In this document: piece by piece, positions 1 through 10,838 of the stretch
Layout: every line of letters begins with the position of its first letter
Position numbering within the stretch: position 1 is the first letter of the stretch
Source: Actinostola sp. cb2023
Lineage: Eukaryota > Cnidaria > Anthozoa > Actiniaria > Actinostolidae
NCBI GenBank assembly: GCA_033675265.1
Contig: JAUJYZ010000879.1
Coordinates: 1 to 64,000, forward strand
Direction of reading: 5' to 3'
DNA: 64,000 nucleotides
Translations under genes and position numbers: made by a program
Notes under the pieces: model-generated
Told to the model about the DNA's origin: nothing
The model's database searches: none
What the model saw: the letters and a program-made list of their open reading frames with translations, nothing else

Positions 1-117
1 ACGACTTGCATATTCCCAGATTGTGAATCTCAGCTTGGCGCCTTTGTCATGTTTCTCTAGGAACAAATGTTGGTGAAAAAAAAGCCGCCTGAATACTCAA
101 GTTTCGCGTTGTTTAAA

Positions 118-316
118 GATGGCCGCTGTCCTTGAAAAAAGACGTATTTGTGCAGGCTTAGCCTCGATTCAGAAACCAGTCCGTTGAATTCAAAATTGTT
201 TCTATTGTTTTATGTCAACATTTTGTCGTGTTCTTGTTGATATTTGTGAATAATTTACACTGACTCAAGGCTAAGCCTGTACAAATGCGTCTGATGTCAA
301 TAAGTACAGCGGTTTT
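118..316. mobile_element. small inverted-repeat (MITE-like) element
   Basis: Arms of about 24 bp at 141-164 and 268-291 match as reverse complements at roughly 22 of 24 positions. A looser match continues outward to the CCGCTGT / ACAGCGG pair. No coding capacity. The family is not identified. Confidence 0.5.
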
Positions 317-394
317 ACAACGGGATCTGTGAATCGTTTCGTCGATTGTCATTGAAGCGGATAATAAAAGTAGTCTTATATATGCATTATTTAT

Positions 395-655
395 AACGAT
401 ACAGCGATTTGCAAAAATTCTGTATAAATCAATATATATCAATATATCGGGTGCATTGTGGGTAATTTTCATCATAAAATGGCTGAATAAGCCCTTATTT
501 TTTTCAATTATTTGTTCACATACATACTACAAATGTTACTTGGGTTTAGATTCAGGTTTAATAATAGCTAAAATCAAAGAATTAGGATTATGCAAATTAT
601 CGATATATCGATATATTAGATTTTACAGAATTTTTGCAAATCGCTGTATATAAAA
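395..655. mobile_element. inverted-repeat element with about 48-bp arms
   Basis: The arm at 401-449 (starting ACAGCGATTTGCAAAAATTC) recurs as its near reverse complement at 600-647. The interior is AT-rich and noncoding. It is a non-autonomous DNA-transposon-like element of unknown superfamily. Confidence 0.6.
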
Positions 656-746
656 CTTGTACTAAATATCGTTAAGTCAACATGTAAAAACAATTATCAT
701 CCTGTGATTTGAAAATTGTAAACTTTACCACCGTAAAATTTCACTC

Positions 747-975
747 TTAGGGTACGTTCGATTGACCTTATTCCAGAATAGGAATATACACGGAATAACA
801 TCCTAAATCGCTGTCACACAGCTACTGTCCACTGTAAAATAAAACGATTCCTTGTTGTATTATAATAAAGTTACAAGGAACAGTTTGGAATTTTAAATGT
901 GCTGAAATAAAAGCATCCAAGTGTTTATTCCGTGTATTCCTATTCTGGAATAGGGTCAATCGAACGCACCCTTAA
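747..975. mobile_element. inverted-repeat element, terminal repeats about 50 bp
   Basis: Terminal repeats at 747-798 and 925-975 are almost perfect reverse complements (TTAGGGTACGTTCG at one end, CGAACGCACCCTTAA at the other). The 125-bp interior has no ORF. No clear target-site duplication is visible, so the superfamily is left open. Confidence 0.7.
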
Positions 976-1162
976 TAAACACGACCCCTTTTGAAGTGTA
1001 CTGCATTAAATAATTAATTACTTCTAACTGGGGAGTTAGAAGTACTAATTGATTTGGCCCAAACGTGTGGTATTTAAATCCATACTTGGTTCATATGATA
1101 AATATATGTACTTTGACTTGAACGTAATTATGTATCTATTTTAGAGGTTAGAATTAATAAGC

Positions 1163-1853
1163 TTAAGGTGACTCCGTTATCATTCTCGGCGCACTCGTCT
1201 ATGACAAACTTTGGGTCATAACTTCCTCTGCTTTTATGCAATTGCCATAAAACATTGGCAACTATTAGAGCTTTCATTCACCTATAATACAATATAATTC
1301 GATTGCACTGCAGAACATTAAAAAAAATAATATTAGAACTTAAGTAAACTCAATATTTTGGATAAAATTGGATATTGCGAAAAATCTGTCCGTTTTTTTT
1401 GGATGAAAGTTTTGGAATCACTTTATATTGACATAATTCATAACCTGACCAAGTTTTAGCAAAATCGTTGGAGCGAAAGCAATCGTTGGAGCTAATTTCC
1501 GTGCTTAATTTTGGTTGTTTTCATGCGGCCGTGCTTTAGCTGCAACGATTTTGCTAAAACTTGCTCAGGTTATGAATTATGTCAATCTAAAGTGATTCCA
1601 AAACTTTTATCCAAAAAAACCGGACAGATTTTTCGCAATATCCAATTTTATCCAAAACATTGACTTTACTCAAGTTCTAATATTATTTAAAAAAATGTTC
1701 TGATGCAGTGCAATCGAATTATATTGTGTCATAGGTGAATGATAGCTCTAATTGTTGCCAATGTTTTATGGCAATTGCATAAAAGCAGAGGAAGTTATGA
1801 CCCAAAGTTTGTCATAGACGAGTGCGCCGAGAATGATAACGGAGTCACCTTAA
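1163..1853. mobile_element. 691-bp fold-back element flanked by TTAA
   Basis: Two arms of about 315 bp (1163-1484 and 1537-1853) are near-perfect reverse complements around a short centre. Both ends read TTAA then GGTGACTCC inward. A TTAA target site is characteristic of piggyBac-type elements, so this is probably a non-autonomous relative, though the ends are not diagnostic. The 71-codon reading frame at 1739-1954 overlaps the right arm and is not a gene. Confidence 0.7.
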
Positions 1854-3068
1854 TTGACATGGAAAGAGAGTTAGAGAACGCGAGAATAAGAGCGACTGAA
1901 AACATACAAAAGACGTTTGTGCTCAGTGTGAAGCACCAGCATCCCTTAGAGTGATAAAAATAGGGGTGTTGAACCCTCGCCGCTGCTCGCTAAAACTCTC
2001 CTACGACCCGAGAGATAATTGATCGGCTCTTTAGACACTTACATTACAAGAAAGTAAATGCACGAAAAACTGTGGAAAGCTGAGAATTGAATTATTAAAC
2101 GCAAAGCGGAAGAACTAAAGAAGTGACAATGGAACTGGCAATACCCAGAGCTTTAATACATAAAGCACTTAGTTTTCTAGAGCGTTCTACTGTAATTAGC
2201 TATCGATAAAATTAGTGGAAAATCAATGTGTAGATATTGAACTATGCCTTCGTGATTTTTGCATCGAGAAGAATATCCCATGTCAAAGGATATTGCAACG
2301 AATACAATAATTTGAAAGAAATATTGAATGTTGTCTTACGTTTGTAGGCGTCTTCTTTGCGGAGAAGCACGTATATTTGCGGACTGATCTAAATTACATT
2401 TCATACCTGTTATCTATCGAATCGTCTATCGAGTCGGCCATCTTGTATTGCAAGGGCTCCTCGAATCGAAAGCGCTCCTATTAACTTCACTGTGAAGATG
2501 AAGTTATTTTTGGAGGGAGAGTTGGATGTGATACTGGGCTGCTAGTAGAGTGTGATGTAGCGCCAGGCCTTAATTGTAGTACTGATAAGTGTATCAGTTA
2601 TATAAATTGGACGAATTCCCTCGACCAATGAAAAGTATCCATAATTATTTCATTGAAAACCAATCTTTAACCCCGGCGGATCAAAACAATGTATAGCGCG
2701 CGCTCTATTCATTACACCATCACGTCTCTCTCGCCGGCAAACCGTGGTATTCAAACCACTTTTGAGCGGGAACAATTGCCTTGAGGTTTGGAAAACGGCC
2801 GATGAATTGTTCTTAAACCTAGAAGGTTGTGGTAGTCTTACTGGCATGGAATACCACAAATTTCCATCACAGTTCTTTTTTTTTTGGTCGTAATTGTCGG
2901 TAGTCGGCTCTCTGCTGGATTGATGTGCGGGAGATCGAAAACAATGATAACGAATGCAAGGAACAAAACAGAATCCAAGCAACGGTAATTTCCCTGGAAA
3001 ATTGTTGTAAAATTCTTAGCATTTTTCGTAAGAAGGAAACAAAAGTTCTACGTATACATATTAGTATT
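1854..3068. other. unassigned noncoding stretch
   Basis: Mixed-composition DNA with a short poly-T run near 2875-2884 and only short overlapping frames on both strands. I recognise no gene, RNA or repeat family here. Confidence 0.5.
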
Positions 3069-3234
3069 AAGCCGAATCTACACGAGCAAGTTTTCCTTGC
3101 TCGTGTAGACAACAAAAACATCGCCAATTTTTCCTTGTCAAAGAAAACTTGCTCGTGTAGATGACAAAAAATTGTCAATTTTTCCTTGTCAAGGAAAACT
3201 TGTCAAGGAATACTTGTTCGTGTAGATACGGCTT
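3069..3234. mobile_element. short MITE with internal tandem motif
   Basis: The ends read AAGCCGAATCTACACGAGCA and, in reverse complement at 3210-3234, a close match. The interior repeats the TTTCCTTG...CTCGTGTAGA block two to three times. It is noncoding; the frames crossing it on both strands are by-products of the inverted repeats. Confidence 0.6.
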
Positions 3235-3419
3235 TATGTGCGTTATAGGTCCAGTGGAAGTTAAATTGTATTATGAGATGATAATTATGGCTACCAGTGA
3301 GGTCTGCTACCACGCTGATATTGGATTAATTTGATATGATGATATGTTGACTAAAGAGAAGAATCTTAACTATGTATGAGAAATAATACCTATATTCTTA
3401 TTATTCTTTAATGATTATT

Positions 3420-3720
3420 GTATGTCTGTCTGATCGTGCCAGTCTGTCCTTTTTTCTTTCCGTTTCTTTCTTTTCTTACTAATTACTTACTTACTTTATT
3501 TCTTTTTGCTTTGTTCTTGCTTCTCCCTATTTCTTGACTACCTTTTCTCGTCGCCCTGCCGTTATTTCCCCTTTTTCATATGTTTTAGGGGGAATCCACT
3601 TTCATTTTCTTTCCTTCCAACCTATTCCCACCAATATTTTTCAACAAACATTTTTTTCAAATTTCGATTCCCATTCAACAAACCAGTTTAGAATTTAATC
3701 TTCATTCAACCCCTGCTTTG
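3420..3720. other. pyrimidine-rich tract
   Basis: Strong C/T bias on the + strand over about 300 bp (blocks such as TTTCTTTCTTTTCTTACT). There is no convincing gene; the 61-codon frame at 3506-3691 is compositional. Confidence 0.5.
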
Positions 3721-3782
3721 TCTAATGTTGCAAAAAATATCCCCAAAAGCCACAAATAAGATTAAAATTACACAAAAGATGT

Positions 3783-4222
3783 TACAGTGTGGACACTCCA
3801 ACCGTGAACACTTAGGTTTTTTCTAACACATATGTATAAATTATCCATTGAGCAAATTGATCAGAAAAATGATCACTAATACCCCATTCACACCAAACCT
3901 TGTTTAGTTAAACTGAGTTTTTCTCGCTTCTCTAATTCGAGGACATTTAATTTCACAATATTCAAACTACCTGGAATATCTACTGTGCAGCATAAAGGAC
4001 GGTTTACCATCAGTTTTGTGCCAAAGGTTGTGTGGCGTTTGTAGATAATTTCTAAACCTGTTTAGTTAAACCACTTTAAAACATGTTTAGGCCTTGGTGT
4101 GAATGGGGTATAAGTGTATTTAAACTCAATGCTCCATTTGAAAGGCTATGAGGCAATAGAAAGTTCGAAAAAAAAAGTTCGAAAAAAACTTGAAGTGTTC
4201 ACGGTTCGAGTGTCCACACTGT
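3783..4222. mobile_element. Tc1/mariner-like MITE with TA flanks
   Basis: Begins CAGTGTGGACACTC and ends with its reverse complement GAGTGTCCACACTG. TA dinucleotides border both ends. The CAGTG start and TA target site are typical of Tc1/mariner non-autonomous elements. No transposase remains. A second element is nested inside at 3880-4110. Confidence 0.65.
3880..4110. mobile_element. nested inverted-repeat element
   Basis: Terminal repeats CCCCATTCACACCAA and TTGGTGTGAATGGGG are bordered by TA and lie wholly inside the larger Tc1/mariner-like element, so it inserted later. The interior carries TTAGTTAAAC-type inverted motifs and no ORF. Confidence 0.6.
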
Positions 4223-5359
4223 AATTAATAAAGCATGGCTTATTGCTTACCATCGAGAAATATTATCCAGCAGCTTCATTGTATTCTAGGCATCCATTAA
4301 TACTCTCCCCACGATAAATCCATGGAATAGCGAGGTATCTCACGCAAGCTAGTCTGGCTGCCTGGATTTTGCTAGAAAAAATATAGTACAAGGTCAAGCT
4401 TAAATAAGTGCGCAGGCGCAGCTTCATATCCACAGGCAGCATTCTTCATTCATTCTCTGGGAACGAGAATGCATGCTTCTTAGGCTACTTAATTATAATA
4501 CAAATATATATAAGTATATTAAAAATGTTGAAATTGCAGTCAGGATTCATGTTTTAAATTAAAGATATACTTTTGTCTCTGACTTTAGCTTTTTTTTTAT
4601 TCAGACGTTTCGACTGTAAATCAACAGTCTTCATCAGTTGGATAGTAAGAAACTGCGCGCGGATATATTTCAAAAAATACTACGAGAGCTCGTGCCAGTG
4701 TTCAGTTCTATCGCGCGGTAAACATCTGGAATGCTAATGTAGTCATTTCCAGCGTTGCGATCGTGCGCGCGTCCTTTTGATGGGTTTCCTGTGGTAGAGC
4801 GCGCGCGCACTTATGTAGAAATGTATTGTGTTGGGCTACCTGTGCGTCCCGTAAATACAGTATTTAAAAATCCATAAAAAAGACGCGCGCAAACAAATAT
4901 CTTTGTATTTATTATAATTAAGTACTGAGAATGGTTGGGCTGCCTGTGGTAAATACTGGCTTTGCTCGTTACTTTATTATTTCCAATTATTCTCTGAAAA
5001 TCAGCTTTGCTGCCGTAGGCCGTCTGTTTTTATAAATAAATAAATAAAGTGCGTGTATCGCTCTACTGGTTCTCTATTAGTAACAAGTATTTTTTAAATC
5101 CTGTGTTCGAGGGAACCGGCTGTATTATTATTATTTATTTAAACATTAACATCTGCGACATTAAACCCCAAGAGCATAATGCTCATCGAGGGGGTCATGT
5201 CTATGCGTGCGGATCATATAATTTATCCTGCTATATAATCTTAATCTTTCTAGTTCATACATATATATTATTCAAGTTTATTAATTTTTTAGTACAATTA
5301 TTTTATAGTTGGTGTCTAACGACCGTTACCGACTCAATAAATGTAGATTGTTACAAAAA
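4223..5359. other. noncoding stretch with GCGCGC-rich patches
   Basis: Contains several GCGCGC runs (4655-4900), the hammerhead-like motif listed separately and a short inverted GCTCATCGAGGGGGTC patch. The 104-codon frame at 5049-5363 has no recognisable domain and is rich in Ile/Tyr/Phe from AT-rich DNA; I do not call it a gene. Confidence 0.45.
4604..4637 (-). ncRNA. hammerhead-ribozyme-like core, Penelope-type
   Basis: On the minus strand the order is CTGATGA, one A, a perfect 6-bp stem (GACTGT / ACAGTC) with a 6-nt loop, then GAAACGTC. This is the conserved hammerhead box arrangement. Eukaryotic hammerheads of this minimal kind are known from Penelope-like retroelements. The GAAAC and GTC boxes abut with no stem III loop, so cleavage in cis as a monomer is doubtful. 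No reverse transcriptase of that family is visible nearby, so this is probably a relic. Confidence 0.45.
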
Positions 5360-5370
5360 TTGACAGTCAG

Positions 5371-5455
5371 ACATGGTTTATTATCATGTCCCATATAGAA
5401 CGGTACTTCATATATGATTTATTATCATGTCCCATATAGAACGGTACTTCATACA
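5371..5455. repeat. 41-bp tandem duplication
   Basis: The block containing TTTATTATCATGTCCCATAT occurs twice with a 41-bp period. A third, shortened piece (ATAGAACGGTACT) follows near 5456-5468. Confidence 0.75.
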
Positions 5456-5631
5456 TAGAACGGTACTAGTTCATATATGATTGATTATCATTTATAATAT
5501 AAACTATGTGTACCTCCCAAGAACGCGCGATTTGATTGGTTGCTGAGCGTGCATTTTTTTGTTTTAGTACTATAGTACGGAGCAGCGAAAACAAAGCAGA
5601 AAGCCTGTTTAAAACTAGTTTTATATTATAA

Positions 5632-5742
5632 GGTGCTGTTTAATAAACGAGCAGGAGTGTTTTATCGGGTTTAAAACCACGAGACGAAGCCGAATGGTTT
5701 TAGACCCGATAAAACACGATCTGCGAGTTTATTGAGCAGCAT
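5632..5742. repeat. long hairpin, about 48-bp stem
   Basis: The stem strands begin GGTGCTGTTTAATAAACGAG and close around a CGAGACGAAGCCGA loop. TTTTATATTATAA directly precedes the stem. Similar stem-loops with GAAGC-type loops recur at 30233-30305, so this may be one hairpin family. Confidence 0.75.
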
Positions 5743-6123
5743 ACTATTCGCGGCAGTCCCTTTCATGCTCGTAGTAAGGAATGGAGATAATTCCGACCGC
5801 GACAAGGGCCGGTGAAATACCAAGTTCCATTCCCAAGACAACTAGTACGCCAATACTCAAACTACGACACCACACCTCTATAAGGAGCCGCCAATACTCA
5901 AACCGGCATGCCGGAGACCACACCTCTAAGGGGCCGCCAAAACTCAAACAAAAGGAGCGCCAAAACTCAACAAACACTTACTATAGCGTACACCTATAAC
6001 TCACGGAACTCCGGTCGGACAAGTTCGTACTTAATAAGTCCAAACCTCGTCGGGTGCCGACGTAGAACGATTTAGCTTTAATATGAAATAAATCATCACT
6101 CAAGCTCAAGAATGGTGAGATTA

Positions 6124-6780
6124 GGGCGGAAAGGCAGGTGTGTACAACATGCCAACCTATACCAAGATGTTCAACACTTTCGCAAACTCCTTGACCGCAA
6201 GGATGGCTAAAAAGTAAGCTTCAGGCTGCTTCTTGGGAGAGTGCAACTTATCCGAGAGAGTGACAGAGTACGGGGGATGCAGCCATGCGTTCAAATATAG
6301 CCAGGGCTTCGTATATCGAAATTCTCTTCTCTACGAAAACCATATTGGTTTGTGGAGTATACAAGGGGCGGATCACAATAGGGGCATGAACAAGTAATAC
6401 ATCATATGCTAAGGAAAAGGATGGAATATAATGCAATCAAGACAAGAATACTATTGTAAAAGGGACAAAGCAAAGAAAGTGGTCTGTGCTATCAAGGACA
6501 AACATTATACTTTAAATACACTGTAGTAAAGAAAACAACGAGCTTCCGAATAATTTAGAAACGTGAATGATACAACTAACGTAACAGAGTGACGCTCAAA
6601 ACTTCGAAGAATAACATAATTAGAACACTGTATCACGCCCAGCTACCATCCCTTGGGTAGTCATGATAAATAAGGGAGCCAAAAGGAAAACGATAGGCGG
6701 AAAGGCAGGTGTGTACAACATGCCAACCTATACCAAGATGTTCAACACTTTCGCAAACTCCTTGACCGCAAGGATGGCTA
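6124..6780. repeat. duplicated 85-bp block, left arm only
   Basis: The block starting GGCGGAAAGGCAGGTGTGTA occurs at 6125-6208 and again at 6693-6779. The right arm has only the outer copy (near 63340-63420). Where the second copy would pair, it has about 10 bp of other sequence (near 62845-62855). This is the largest structural difference found between the arms. The enclosed sequence 6209-6692 is noncoding. Confidence 0.75.
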
Positions 6781-6954
6781 TGTAAAGATTAGCCTCATAA
6801 TTGTTATGATGAAGCAAAAGGACGGGAAAAGGACCCACCCAAGGGATGGCAGCCTGAGCGTCAGTAAGGCTACCCTGATAAGGAATGGAAATATTATATT
6901 GAAAACAAAACAAAACTGACCAACGGTCGATGAGAGATCTACTAAGATTGGGTT

Positions 6955-7058
6955 AAAGCAAACGGAACTAATAAAACATATACAAAGGGCAGATACAATT
7001 GGCAAAAATAAAGCAAAACGGAACTAATAAAACATATACAAAGGGCAGATACAATTGG
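6955..7058. repeat. 55-bp tandem duplication
   Basis: Two copies of a block beginning AAAGC(A)AACGGAACTAATAA and ending CAGATACAATTGG, differing by one A in a short run. Confidence 0.8.
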
Positions 7059-7077
7059 GATGAACAATGAGTTCGCA

Positions 7078-7170
7078 AAAAATAAATAAATAATAGAAAA
7101 AATAATAGAAAAATATAAATAAATAACTAAATATAAATAAATAAATAAATATAAATAATAATATAAATAA
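7078..7170. repeat. AT-rich AAATA-type low-complexity tract
   Basis: Runs of AAATAAATA and ATAATAGAAAA. Copy number differs from the mirrored tract near 62452-62550. Overlapping frames here encode only Ile/Tyr/Phe/Leu low-complexity peptides and are not genes. Confidence 0.8.
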
Positions 7171-7464
7171 AGGACTGATTGTTGAAGGAGAAGAATGCAA
7201 TAAAGCCGCAATCAACGATACTATTGTAAAAGGGACAATGAATGATCGAGGGCGGTGCCATGAAACAAACATATTGCCATAGTACACTGCCGTAAAGAAA
7301 CAAACGAGTTTCTGAATAATCTAGAACTAGAAATGGTATGACAACCAACGTAACAGGGGGAACTAGAAGCTTCGACGAATAATAGAGCTACTCAGCCTGC
7401 AAATATTATATAAAAACGAATTGACGGGGAGTGAGAAAGGAGGCAATAAATAGTTTCCACAAAT

Positions 7465-7790
7465 ATCGTCTTCTTATGCAGAACAATGGCTGCTGAGCCC
7501 AGTCATGCAGGACCGGAAAATGAACTCAAAACTGAAAGTATGCATGGACAAGTTAAATCATTAAAACAGAAATTTGAGCAAATATAACGTCCCTTCTCAG
7601 ACCACTGTCTAGTACTGGCTGCTCATCCCTCGGGGAAAATTAACTGCATAACATACAAAATCAATCATGAAAACGTGTATGGGAAAATAGATCGTCTTCT
7701 CAGACCACTGGCTCCTCAGCCCTCGGAGAAACTGATTAACTCAGAAGAGTATGCATGGACAATTCAATTAATAAAACAGGAAACAATGTA
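7465..7790. repeat. degenerate tandem repeat, roughly 100-120 bp period
   Basis: Three diverged copies start near 7469, 7591 and 7693, each with a CTTCTCAGACCACTGGCTGC-like head, and each is followed by a GTATGCATGGACAA... block. Noncoding. The head resembles the CTTCTCAGACCTC motif of the minisatellite at 13551-13880. Confidence 0.55.
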
Positions 7791-7984
7791 AATATATCAA
7801 TGACAACAGGTTCAATAACGAAGGGTTTCTGGATAGGGAGCTTGTAGGGACAGGCCTCAGTCAATGGACGCAATATGCAAGTAATGACAAAAGAATGAAG
7901 CGATTTAAATACATTATAGTTATGAACTCTTGTCAAAATAAACACAAAATCAACAAGTGCAGCAAGCTAAACTTGACTTTCCAA

Positions 7985-8095
7985 AAATACTATCCAACTA
8001 TCGATATATATACTGGGGCATAGGTGTCTACACAGACCTCAATTAGTCTTCTCAGACCTCAACTATCGATATACTGGGGCATATAGGTGTCTATG
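7985..8095. repeat. outer copy of the 61-67 bp minisatellite unit
   Basis: About one and a half units with TATCGATATATACTGGGGCA and GACCTCAATTAGTCTTCTCA. The same unit, in the same orientation, forms the array at 13551-13880, so the composite element between them has direct, not inverted, ends. Confidence 0.75.
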
Positions 8096-8256
8096 TTACA
8101 CAACAGAATCACTGATTTAACCCGATACTATTAATTGCTGTATATTCTCAAACACTTCTAGATAAGCTAAGTCAATACCATTAAGACTTTAGTTCCATTA
8201 TCTCTAGAACCAGATTGTATTCCAGATCATGCAATTTCTTATTTTCTTATCATTTA

Positions 8257-8330
8257 TTCTCAAACTCATTAATTATTCATGAGTTAACCAGCCAATCCGG
8301 TGCATCAAATCCGGTCACATGATGGACCTG
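8257..8330. promoter_or_regulatory. recurrent CTCATTAAT...TTCATGAG motif with CCAAT
   Basis: CTCATTAATTATTCATGAG is an imperfect palindrome, followed 12-15 bp later by GCCAATCC and then GGTGCATC. Related motifs occur at 14697-14716 and 29726-29760, the last also with GGCCAAT and GGTGCATGGACC. This suggests a shared promoter-like or terminal module of a repeat family. The function is inferred only. Confidence 0.35.
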
Positions 8331-8628
8331 GAAACCCCGGAAAGTCCGCTCAAGAGTACTTTGAAATTCAAAGTCCAAGGAGTTCTTATCCCTCATATAG
8401 CAATCATCGGGACCTTGGACAGAGTACCACTCTTTCCGAATGAGATTCAATCTGAAAGCAGGCTCTACTTCGTGCTACTCAAGAGTCCAACACATGTGGG
8501 ATATTATTTATATACGATGTACTCGACTCTGCGCATGAGCAGAGAATATGCAGACTGGAATTCTTGCTTTTCCGGGCTAAAATCTTGCAACTCTTTATTT
8601 ATTGCCTTTAGGCCATTGCATGTAATAA

Positions 8629-9836
8629 TTAAGAGCAGGTGTATGAGAAAATCAAGCAAAGTTGGAAATGACAATTTTTCACCCACCTTGAAATTTTGTG
8701 TGCAGGTAGACCACCCAGGGGAGTGCACAAAAACACCCCATGTTGGGGTCATCAAATGCATTGTTGCCATAGCAACGGCAATTGTTCGTTCTGGCCCATG
8801 TGCCACAAATTCAACCCAAAATGCCCTCCAGTAAAGGGTAAATGAATGAGGCTCGTTCTCCGGCGCATTTAAACCAATTTCATTAAAATTTGTTCCACAA
8901 GCAGGGCAACTCTTCTAGTTTTAAAAATGGTCAATCACTACAATTCGCTTTGAGTATTCGCTCAGAAAATCAGCACTTAACGAGGGACCATGTCGGCCAT
9001 TTTGGTAGACATGAAAAACAGGTTAAACTCTTTGGCTGATATCTCCTAAAGTACGCTCTTCTAAGAAATGATACTTTTATCACAGCTTCTATAGACATTG
9101 ATGTTTTAAATTCTACAAAAAGTTTTTTGGGGAAAATTATAATTTTTACGGTGGGGGTTCGTACCATTTGAGGGAAATGGTCAAAATGTGAAAAATTAGT
9201 CTTGTTATAGCTCGATTATTTCACTCAGAAACTAATTTCATTTACTAAATATCACTATAAAGGCAATTCTTATTATCTCCTAAACACATTCAATCCAATT
9301 GTTGAAGGTCTGAAGACGCGAAGTCTGAGAAATAAATATTCATAAAAGACCTACCTTGCGAATTTGGTCACTTTTCACAATGTCGGTCTAATCAAGGTGA
9401 TTTTACCCTGATTATTCCACATTCTTGGCCATACATGGTGCAGTCACTAACAGGCATGAAAACGCTCTAAATTACAACTTTAAGATGTCCAGATTAAGAT
9501 AACCTTTGTTTATTCCGCTCACACAAACTGCACAGCTATCGACCAAGTCGTACCGAAGAGCGTAATATCATGACGATCACTTCAATCGAAGCAGGACAAT
9601 CCCTCCATAGAGCTGCATATATGATCCAAGCACTTTGTTACAGACAAAGCAAAACTCATGGTGTATCCTGATTACTGTTATGTGCTGAAATGTTGCCATT
9701 AAAACCTTTAAAACGACAGGAAAGTAGTTTCTTGTTCGTATTGTAAACACCGGAAATGTCAACCGCTGACCGGAAATGAGACCACTTCGAAACAAAATAA
9801 CCACCAATAAATCAAGAAAGACTGTATTTTTATCTA
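8629..9836. mobile_element. left arm of 1.2-kb fold-back repeat
   Basis: Pairs as reverse complement with 11832-13050 at high identity. The main difference is about 17 extra bases in the partner near 12937-12955. The arm carries an RFX-type X-box at 8763-8776. Short frames here (for example 8504-8806 and 9577-9807 on the minus strand) lack recognisable domains; a 171-codon frame at 8319-8834 straddles the arm boundary. I treat all as noncoding. Confidence 0.85.
8763..8776. promoter_or_regulatory. palindromic X-box, RFX-type
   Basis: GTTGCCATAGCAAC matches the classical RFX X-box (two GTTGCC half-sites, 2-bp centre). RFX factors control ciliary and other genes in animals. It sits inside a repeat arm and occurs four times in the window. 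Confidence 0.5.
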
Positions 9837-10051
9837 TCCATTGATATCAAATATTTAAAAACTCTTTAAGTCGAAACAATAATAATTCGCCTATCTATAA
9901 TAGTTTACTGAAACCCGGCCATACCAATCGATAATTCCGATAGTCGATAATATTTATTTCTCTGATATTTCTTTTGCTGAGACCCCAAACTGGACTTTGT
10001 AAATGTCATAGTATATAAGACGAGGTTCTATACCTTCATTTCATTCCTTTA

Positions 10052-10167
10052 TGCACTTTATTAACTTACTTAGCGAAAACTAGTTTCGTTTTTTCTCAAC
10101 CTCTTCAGTTCGCTAAAGATATAACGCATTATAGTTTTAATTTCGCTAAGTAAGTGAATAAAGTGCG
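10052..10167. mobile_element. 116-bp TA-flanked MITE
   Basis: Ends TGCACTTTATT...AATAAAGTGCG with TA on both sides; the inner arms TTACTTAGCGAAA / TTTCGCTAAGTAA complete a hairpin. The TA target suggests a Tc1/mariner-type origin. It interrupts the left terminal repeat of the composite element. Confidence 0.7.
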
Positions 10168-10175
10168 TAAGGTAG

Positions 10176-10838
10176 TTAAGGCATGGGTTTGACCTTGTTT
10201 GACCTTGAGGACAGAATGAAGAATTGCTTGACTATGGAAATACATTTTCAAGTCATATTTATATATTTTGTTAGTTTTGACATCCTTAAAATTTTGGCTT
10301 GCTTTTTGTGGTGGTCACGTGATCTATGACGTCATAATCCAGAAAAACACTAATTCGTGAATCCGCTTTCGAGTTTTGTAAGTGGCAAAAAATTTTAATA
10401 TCAAAATCAATGCTTCAAATAGAGCTGAATAACATGCTGCATAGAGATCTTGTACTGTTATGTTGGTAAAAGAAATATTAAGGAAAATTGTTTAAAAGTT
10501 CAGGTCACGTGACCTGTTTTAGCAAATATATCCTTAAGTGTTAAAGAAAATCCAATCTCTATGCAGCGATTCATACAACTTGGTAATTGAAGTAAGATAG
10601 ATACATCAGCTTGTATTTGTAAATAAAACTCGTGAGCGGAGAATAAAACGAATTTTGTATCAATAACTAATGACATCACGTGGTCACGTGATCACTCTAA
10701 CCCTTAAAATGAAGTTAAGTATAATTGTCCTAACGTTTTCTATCACTGTGCCAAGTTTCGTCTAGCTACCTCTAGTCGCCACGTTTAAATGTCAAGAAAA
10801 CGTATTTTTTCGTTTTTTGCTCCTGACCCAGGCCTTAA
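10176..10838. mobile_element. TTAA-bounded element with three spaced E-boxes (copy 1)
   Basis: Bounded by TTAAGGCATGGGT and ACCCAGGCCTTAA. It carries CACGTG at 10316, 10506, and a pair at 10677 and 10685, mostly as GGTCACGTGA. A full CRE, TGACGTCA, is at 10327-10334 beside the first. Spacing between E-box clusters is about 170-190 bp. TTAA borders are piggyBac-like. There is no transposase. Compare copy 2 at 17201-17891, which shares ends and E-box spacing but little interior sequence by eye. Confidence 0.65.

Noticed and set aside
8319..8834. 171-codon frame as a gene
   Set aside because: Half of it lies in the fold-back arm, its second copy in the other arm is truncated, and it contains no recognisable domain.
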